Source of the DNA: UBA5436 sp964346085 | GTDB taxonomy: Bacteria; Bacillota; Clostridia; Saccharofermentanales; DTU023 | Length of the DNA: 20,568 nt | Direction: 5' to 3' | Assembly: GCA_964346085.1 (NCBI GenBank) | Contig: CAYFSZ010000021.1 | Span: forward strand, 1 to 20,568 | Part shown: positions 15,728 through 20,568 of the stretch, piece by piece | Layout of the letters: the number at the start of each line of letters is the position of its first letter | Numbering within the stretch: position 1 is the stretch's first letter | Made by a program: the position numbers and the translations under genes | Notes under the pieces: model-generated | Database searches by the model: none | The model's input: the letters and a program-made list of their open reading frames with translations, nothing else | Told to the model about the DNA's origin: nothing

Positions 15728-18184
15728 TTATGTATCTACTTTCGTCAAAGGGGCTGAACTTGCCATCATCCGCTTTGTCGCCCCAGAAAAATCTAAGGTT
15801 AGGATGGCATCACCAGCGACATAGTCAATTTTCTTCAGTATACCCTCACCAAATTTTTGATGACTAAATTTTTGATTTACTCTAAGGTTAGACACATCTA
15901 AGCCATTGTTCTTCGCAAATGAATTACCAGCTTTTTGCTCAATTCCAAATGATCCTAATCGTTTTGATTTCAGACCTGAACTTTGTGATGAATACTGTGA
16001 TTGTTTAGGAATATTAGATCCTCCACGATATGTTTTGACCCCAGAATATGTTCCCGATCCTCCAAAATTCTGTCTCGCAGAAGATGTTTGCTCTGATTGA
16101 GAATTAATACGACTACCACCGATTTCTTGGAGAAAATCACTCGGAATTTCAGCCATAAAACGAGATACTAAGTTATATCTAGTCTGACCGTATAACAAGC
16201 GAGATCTTGTCGCTGTCATATGCAGATATTTTCTTGCTCTTGTGATCCCAACATAAGCAAGTCTACGTTCTTCCTCTAACTGATCAGGAGTTTCAAAAGA
16301 GCGATAGCCAGGGAAAAGACTTTCTTCCATTCCAACAATGAAAACCGCATCAAATTCCAATCCTTTTGCTGAATGAATAGCCATTAAGCGAACTGTATTT
16401 TCTGCTTCATCTTGATCAAGATCAGAATACAGGGTTGTCCGTTCTAAAAATCCATTTGTTAAAGAAATAAGTGAAATATCGTCCGCGAAAATATCCTCTT
16501 CATCTTTTGCCAAATCAGGAATTAAATCTGCAGAAAAATCATTCTCCATCTGCTTAAATTGCTCAATTTCTTGCAAGATTTTCTGTTCAAATTCAATCGC
16601 ATCAGAAATGATTTCTTGTAAATTTTCAATACGCGTAGCCGCATCATCCACATTCTGCTCTTTTTGTTCAATTAAATCCTGTAAAAGACCTGATTTTTCC
16701 TGAATCTCTCGACAAAATTCAGCGAAATTAAGGTCATTCTTTATGATAGAATCTCTTAAATCCGCAATGATATTAACAAATTCTGTTAGTTTTGCAGATG
16801 CCCTTGATAATTCAGGATAGGAAGAAGCATTGATGAGAACTTGCATCATTGGAATTCGTTCCTTTGCTGCTATAGCACGCACCTGTTCTATTGTTCGATT
16901 CCCAATTCCTCGTTTCGGAACGTTAATAATTCTGGTCAGTGCAAGTTCATCATTTTCAGAAAATACAACACGCATATAGGCTAAGAAGTCTTTGATTTCT
17001 TTGCGGTCATAGAAGCGTAATCCACCATAAATATTGTATAGAATACCTTGTTCTCTTAAAGCAAATTCCAAGTTTCTTGAAAGTGCATTCACACGATATA
17101 AAACACCAATATTGCCTGCTGAAATCGGATTATCTCTACGATTCATTAAGCGTTTAATCTCAGTAGCCACATAACGAGCTTCATCATATTGGGTTTCTGC
17201 CAAATAGAATTGAATTCTATCGCCTTCAGCCCCTTCAGTCCAAAGTTTTTTGTCAGTACGCCCCTCATTTTTTCGAATCACAGAATTGGCCGCATTGAGG
17301 ATTGTTTGTGTGGAACGATAATTCTGTTCTAATTTGATGACTTTACTGTTTTTAAAATCTTTCTCAAAGTTCAAGATATTCTCAATATTCGCTCCTCTAA
17401 AGCTATATATTGATTGATCATCATCGCCAACCACACAGATATTTTTATGTTTTGCACTCAATAGCTTAACAATTAGGTACTGAACATGATTGGTGTCTTG
17501 ATATTCGTCCACCATGATATGTCTAAAGCGAGTCTGATATGCATCCAACACATCAGGATTTTCTCGAAATAATTTGACGGCATAAACCAATATGTCATCA
17601 AAGTCCATGCTGTTTCCTCGCAACATGTTTTCTTGATACGTTTTATAAATCTGCACAATTTGCTTATGCATTTGATCATGTCGATTTTCTTTCTCTAAAT
17701 CAGTCCAAGATATCATCCTATTTTTAGCCGCACTGATTTTATTTTGTACGGTTCTTGCATTCACGATATTCTCGTCGATATTTAAATTTTTTAGAATTTC
17801 CTTAAGAAGACGCTGTTGATCATCAGTATCTAAAATCGTAAAATTTGACGTGAAACCCAGACGTTCAGCGTGCTGTCTTAGAATACGCAACATCATTGAA
17901 TGGAAGGTGCCAATCCACATTCCTCTTCCATTAAATCCGAGCAATTGTTCTGCTCTTTCCTTCATTTCATTGGCTGCTTTATTGGTGAATGTTATAGCCA
18001 TGATTTCACTTGGCCATACATGCTCACACTGCACTAAATAGGCAATACGATGTGTAATGACTCTTGTTTTTCCTGAACCTGCACCAGCTAAAATTAAAAG
18101 AGGTCCGTTTGTATGTAATACAGCTTCTTTTTGTACACTATTTAGTCCACTAATTAATTGATTCTTTATTTCGTCTTGTGTCAT
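15728..18184 (-). CDS. pcrA: ATP-dependent DNA helicase PcrA (UvrD family)
   Basis: PcrA is a 3'-5' superfamily 1A helicase used in nucleotide excision repair, plasmid replication and removal of RNA polymerase or RecA from DNA. Motifs in order are Walker A AGAGSGKT at 33-40, motif Ia TFTNKAANEM at 65-74, FDDILVYA near 195-202, motif II DEYQD at 226-230, motif III GDDDQSIYSFRGA at 253-265 and motif IV EQNYRST. Motif V AIHSAKGLEFDAVF and motif VI RRLAYVGITRAR follow. The C-terminal 45 residues (KFSHQKFGEGILKK to the end) form the Tudor-like domain that binds RNA polymerase. At 818 residues it is slightly longer than the usual 720-750, mainly through an acidic stretch near 520-580 and a Ser/Gly-rich linker near 690-760. 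The ribosome binding site before the ATG is weak (GAGAA). Confidence 0.96.
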   Translation of the reverse strand: MTQDEIKNQLISGLNSVQKEAVLHTNGPLLILAGAGSGKTRVITHRIAYLVQCEHVWPSEIMAITFTNKAANEMKERAEQLLGFNGRGMWIGTFHSMMLRILRQHAERLGFTSNFTILDTDDQQRLLKEILKNLNIDENIVNARTVQNKISAAKNRMISWTDLEKENRHDQMHKQIVQIYKTYQENMLRGNSMDFDDILVYAVKLFRENPDVLDAYQTRFRHIMVDEYQDTNHVQYLIVKLLSAKHKNICVVGDDDQSIYSFRGANIENILNFEKDFKNSKVIKLEQNYRSTQTILNAANSVIRKNEGRTDKKLWTEGAEGDRIQFYLAETQYDEARYVATEIKRLMNRRDNPISAGNIGVLYRVNALSRNLEFALREQGILYNIYGGLRFYDRKEIKDFLAYMRVVFSENDELALTRIINVPKRGIGNRTIEQVRAIAAKERIPMMQVLINASSYPELSRASAKLTEFVNIIADLRDSIIKNDLNFAEFCREIQEKSGLLQDLIEQKEQNVDDAATRIENLQEIISDAIEFEQKILQEIEQFKQMENDFSADLIPDLAKDEEDIFADDISLISLTNGFLERTTLYSDLDQDEAENTVRLMAIHSAKGLEFDAVFIVGMEESLFPGYRSFETPDQLEEERRLAYVGITRARKYLHMTATRSRLLYGQTRYNLVSRFMAEIPSDFLQEIGGSRINSQSEQTSSARQNFGGSGTYSGVKTYRGGSNIPKQSQYSSQSSGLKSKRLGSFGIEQKAGNSFAKNNGLDVSNLRVNQKFSHQKFGEGILKKIDYVAGDAILTLDFSGATKRMMASSAPLTKVDT

Positions 18185-18262
18185 TGTTATGTTCTCAGCA
18201 AATTTTTGCCTTTGTTCTCCAAACTTTTTTTCTTATTTTATCATAATATCTTTCGCGGAAAA

Positions 18263-18290
18263 TCAAAATCGCCTCGGAAGGCGATTTTGA
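18263..18290 (-). terminator. intrinsic terminator after hpf
   Basis: A perfect 12-bp inverted repeat (18263-18274 with 18279-18290) encloses a four-base loop that reads TCCG on the minus strand, a UNCG-type stable loop. On that strand the stem ends in TTTTGA and is followed by TTTT. It lies 48 bases past the hpf stop and separates hpf from pcrA. The T-tract is short, so termination may be partial. Confidence 0.75.
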
Positions 18291-18337
18291 AATAAGATGA
18301 AAATAAATAATATAATATATATGCTAAAAAAGAAATA

Positions 18338-18880
18338 TTAGTATTCTAATTCAATCCAACCGTAATTCTGGTCTCCACGTCTTTTATAAACCATATTCAC
18401 CTTTCCTGTTTCTGCATTTAAGAAAGCAAAAAAGTCATGTCCAAGCATTTCCATTTGTAGAGTCGCTTCTTCTTCATCCATTGGCAAGATCGGGAATGTT
18501 TTATGACGAGAAATCTGAGATTGATTATCTTGATCGTCTTCTACTTCAAATTCTTCTTCAGCAAGATATTGTTTCATATAGCTGAACTGTTTGCGATTAC
18601 GTTTCATTTTGCTCTTATTCTTGCGAAGTTGGCGTTCTAAAATATCAATTGCAACTTGTAATGCAGAACGAACTTCTTGAGCAACTGCTTCAGCGCGATA
18701 ATAATGTCGATCAATATTGAATGTAACTTCAAGTTTGAGTAATTCCTGCGCAGGTTGCATTTTTACTTCTGCAACCGCTTCACCATCGAAATAACGATCA
18801 AATTTTGAAAGTTTATCGTGGATCATCTCACGCATCGCATCATTGATTTTTACACCTTGACCTATAATATTGATTTTCAT
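18338..18880 (-). CDS. hpf: long-form ribosome hibernation promoting factor
   Basis: Long-form Hpf binds the 30S subunit and dimerises 70S ribosomes into inactive 100S particles during slow growth. The N-terminal ribosome-binding domain covers about 1-105 (KINIIGQGVKINDAMREMI, YRAEAVAQEVRSALQVAID). An acidic linker lies at about 107-125. The C-terminal dimerisation domain (126-180) contains KTFPILPMDEEEATLQMEML, GHDFFAFLNAETG and the closing YGWIELEY. The 180-residue length and the second domain identify the long form common in Gram-positive bacteria. AGGGAG lies eight bases before the ATG. The gene has its own promoter and terminator and is a single-gene transcript. Confidence 0.95.
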   Translation of the reverse strand: MKINIIGQGVKINDAMREMIHDKLSKFDRYFDGEAVAEVKMQPAQELLKLEVTFNIDRHYYRAEAVAQEVRSALQVAIDILERQLRKNKSKMKRNRKQFSYMKQYLAEEEFEVEDDQDNQSQISRHKTFPILPMDEEEATLQMEMLGHDFFAFLNAETGKVNMVYKRRGDQNYGWIELEY

Positions 18881-18953
18881 TGTCTATACTCCCTTCTTCG
18901 TTTTCATTGACTGAAAACAAGATTATTAACGAAGAGTCGTTTAATATATGTAT

Positions 18954-18983
18954 ATTATACACAAACTAAAGGAATAATGAAAA
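18954..18983 (-). promoter_or_regulatory. promoter for hpf
   Basis: On the minus strand a perfect TATAAT (18959-18954) is preceded at 18 bases by TTTTCA (18983-18978), four of six against consensus. This leaves a leader of about 65 bases before hpf. I did not see a sigma-B or sigma-H consensus in the same region. Confidence 0.55.
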
Positions 18984-19043
18984 CTATTTTTTGAGTAAAT
19001 AGCATAATGCATGGATTCTTCTTAATGTTATATGAACAGTCGA

Positions 19044-19511
19044 CTAATCATCAAAATCATTTAACTCATTCAATGAAAAATTAAACATGCCACAATTTCC
19101 AATTTCACAAGTCGCACAACCACTTGTACAACAAGAAGCAGTAAATTCATCCGAAATAGGGAAATGATAATGTTCTACATCTTTTGCGTATTCTTTTAAT
19201 TTTTCATAAGAGATACTACCCAACTGTTCGAACCATGATGAGAATTCATCACCTGTAGGTAAAGATGCAGTTTTCACAATCTCGCCGTCTAAGACAGTGA
19301 TTGGGAAAATGCTGTCATCGCTTCCACTCATTTCATTAAAAACGGCTTTTTCTGTTAAAAATCGTCCTGGTGAATCTTGAAAACTGATCATCTCAAAAGG
19401 TAAGTTTTTATCTTTGCTAACTTGATTATAATCCAAGTATAAAGAATATCCATCCTTTTCTGTCTCAGGAATATAATATGGTAATGTATAAAATATTTTT
19501 AGAGCTTTCAT
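19044..19511 (-). CDS. ArsD-like protein with a C-terminal cysteine cluster
   Basis: The first 95 residues resemble ArsD, the arsenite metallochaperone that hands metal to the ArsA ATPase. MKALKIFYT at the start, ISFQDSPGRFLTEKAVFNEM at 42-61 and FPITVLDGEIVKTASLPTGDEFSSWF at 69-94 follow the ArsD pattern of a thioredoxin-like fold. The vicinal cysteine pair that ArsD carries near residues 12-13, and the third cysteine near 18, are missing; that segment reads TLPYYIPETEKDG. Instead five cysteines (127, 128, 132, 135, 140) cluster near the C-terminus in the pattern CC-x3-C-x2-C-x4-C. No arsA, arsB, arsC or arsR is visible nearby. It could bind a metal or iron-sulfur centre, or be a redox protein; arsenic as the substrate is doubtful. 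AAGGA lies seven bases before the ATG. Confidence 0.6.
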   Translation of the reverse strand: MKALKIFYTLPYYIPETEKDGYSLYLDYNQVSKDKNLPFEMISFQDSPGRFLTEKAVFNEMSGSDDSIFPITVLDGEIVKTASLPTGDEFSSWFEQLGSISYEKLKEYAKDVEHYHFPISDEFTASCCTSGCATCEIGNCGMFNFSLNELNDFDD

Positions 19512-19593
19512 TCCGTATTCCTTTTTCCAATCATTTTCAACTTTTTAATTTTTTGTTTTATTACTCTACCTCATAAGCAACAAGTCTACAGTA

Positions 19594-19610
19594 ACAATTA
19601 ACACAATTGT
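19594..19610. promoter_or_regulatory. inverted repeat, possible operator between divergent genes
   Basis: ACAATT-AACAC-AATTGT is a perfect six-base inverted repeat with a five-base spacer. It lies two bases upstream of the aldo/keto reductase -35 box and in the upstream region of the divergent ArsD-like gene. Its position suits a regulator site, but short AT-rich palindromes are common by chance here. Confidence 0.3.
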
Positions 19611-19612
19611 AT

Positions 19613-19642
19613 GTGACTATATAGTGCAAAGCTTGGTATACT
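19613..19642 (+). promoter_or_regulatory. promoter for the aldo/keto reductase gene
   Basis: GTGACT (19613-19618) and TATACT (19637-19642) are 18 bases apart, and TGG before the -10 box gives the extended TGn element. An AAGGAGGT ribosome binding site at 19652-19659 lies eight bases before the ATG, so this gene is set up for efficient expression. Confidence 0.6.
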
Positions 19643-19667
19643 ATGAAAGTCAAGGAGGTAATATTTT

Positions 19668-20486
19668 ATGAAAAGCATCACTTTTGAAAACGGATTTGTC
19701 ATGCCGGTAATTGGACTAGGAATCTATAATATCAGCGATGAAGATATGAATCGTGTTATTGAATCGGCATATGAAGTGGGATATCGCCATTTTGACACCG
19801 CAGAAATGTACGAAAACGAAGCAGCCTTAGGTAGAGCCTGGAAAAATTTATCCATTCCTCGCGATGACATTCAGCTTACCACAAAAATCCATAACATCTA
19901 TCAAGGTTATGAGCAAACACTTAAAGCTTTTTCTGAATCATGCAAAGATTTACAAACTGATTATGTCGATCAATTATTAATCCATTGGCCAGGTCAAAAT
20001 GATAAAAGAACGATTGAAACATGGCAAGCTTTTGAGAAGTTATATGAAGAAGGCTATGTCAAAGCAATTGGAGTTAGTAACTTTACCATTCGACATTTGC
20101 AAGTCATTGAAAACAATTGTCATATCATGCCAATGAGCAATCAAGTTGAGAGAAATCCAATGCAGACAGAAATGGATATTCTTCCTTATATGAAGGAAAA
20201 AAATATTGTTGCGATTGCTTGGTCTCCTCTACGCCGTGGTCGTCTGGGAGAAATCGATTTTTTACAACAAATGGCTGCAAAGTATGGGAAAACTGTTTCT
20301 CAAATTGTTCTACGTTGGAATATTGAGAGTGATGTCGCTATTATTCCGAAATCTACAAATCCTGTGCGTTTGAAAGAAAATATTGATATATTCGATTTTT
20401 CTTTAACCGAAGAAGAAGTAAAGCTAATTGATAGCTTACATACCGGAGAAAGAATTTCCTTCGATCCAGATACGTACGATTTTTAA
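19668..20486 (+). CDS. aldo/keto reductase
   Basis: This is a cytoplasmic NADPH-dependent TIM-barrel reductase that turns aldehydes or ketones into alcohols. The catalytic tetrad is intact: D43 and Y48 in HFDTAEMYENE, K73 in LTTKIH and H106 in LLIHWPG. Also present are IGVSNF near 134-139, SNQVERNPMQ, AWSPLRRG and the cofactor phosphate-binding segment IIPKSTNPVRLKENIDIFDF near the C-terminus. The length of 272 residues and the sequence style fit the AKR5-like group that includes 2,5-diketogluconate and methylglyoxal reductases. The physiological substrate cannot be read from sequence. It is transcribed alone from its own promoter and is divergent from the ArsD-like gene. Confidence 0.93.
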   Translation: MKSITFENGFVMPVIGLGIYNISDEDMNRVIESAYEVGYRHFDTAEMYENEAALGRAWKNLSIPRDDIQLTTKIHNIYQGYEQTLKAFSESCKDLQTDYVDQLLIHWPGQNDKRTIETWQAFEKLYEEGYVKAIGVSNFTIRHLQVIENNCHIMPMSNQVERNPMQTEMDILPYMKEKNIVAIAWSPLRRGRLGEIDFLQQMAAKYGKTVSQIVLRWNIESDVAIIPKSTNPVRLKENIDIFDFSLTEEEVKLIDSLHTGERISFDPDTYDF

Positions 20487-20528
20487 TCACTTAGGTTTTG
20501 TGACCTACTATTTGATTATAGACCTTTA

Positions 20529-20568
20529 AGGGACGGCTTATTGTAAAACACCTTCAATTTCCGTCCCT
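20529..20568 (+). terminator. inverted repeat at the window edge, possible terminator
   Basis: AGGGACGG (20529-20536) and CCGTCCCT (20561-20568) form a perfect eight-base inverted repeat with a 24-base loop, 42 bases past the aldo/keto reductase stop. The window ends at the last paired base, so a T-tract cannot be seen. The loop is long for a terminator, and it could instead be part of a longer repeat or RNA element. Confidence 0.4.

Overview
The window looks like chromosomal core-genome DNA from a low-GC Gram-positive bacterium (Firmicutes/Bacillota). The AT-rich codon use, AGGAGG-type ribosome binding sites, long-form Hpf, PcrA, DacA-type carboxypeptidase and the rplM-rpsI pair all fit. A cohesin-domain surface protein next to a dockerin-bearing wall hydrolase points to a Clostridia-like lineage. 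I cannot name a genus. Coding density is high and no stretch over 300 bases lacks a gene. I saw no tRNA, rRNA, CRISPR array, insertion sequence or phage gene.

Layout, left to right. (1) 50-3855, minus strand: tsaB and tsaE (tRNA t6A synthesis), then rpsI and rplM (ribosomal proteins S9 and L13) with a strong promoter and an intrinsic terminator, then a membrane-anchored D-Ala-D-Ala carboxypeptidase. (2) 3968-5611, plus strand: prfC (release factor 3), ending at a 17-bp-stem terminator that works in both directions. (3) 13726 down to 5682, minus strand: a closely spaced run, probably one transcript. In order of transcription it holds a dockerin-bearing glucosaminidase, a cohesin-bearing membrane-anchored surface protein, a GtrA-type membrane protein, folC, a single-pass TPR-like membrane protein of unknown role, and a threonine synthase homologue that has lost its catalytic lysine. 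(4) 13872-18184, minus strand: pcrA, dgt and yfbR. Two of these are HD-family enzymes that degrade dNTPs and dNMPs, beside the PcrA repair helicase. (5) 18338-19511, minus strand: hpf and an ArsD-like protein with an unusual cysteine layout. (6) 19668-20486, plus strand: an aldo/keto reductase.

The most interesting part is region 3. The cohesin and dockerin genes are adjacent and could form a minimal two-protein complex that tethers a peptidoglycan hydrolase to the cell surface. At the other end of the same gene run is a threonine-synthase-fold protein that no longer carries the PLP lysine, the glycine-rich cofactor loops or the usual central region. It looks like a pseudoenzyme co-expressed with a membrane protein of unknown function. 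The cohesin gene also contains a 100-base run of N inside a Thr-Glu repeat, so its true length is unknown.

All family calls come from reading motifs in the translated sequence; no database search was run.
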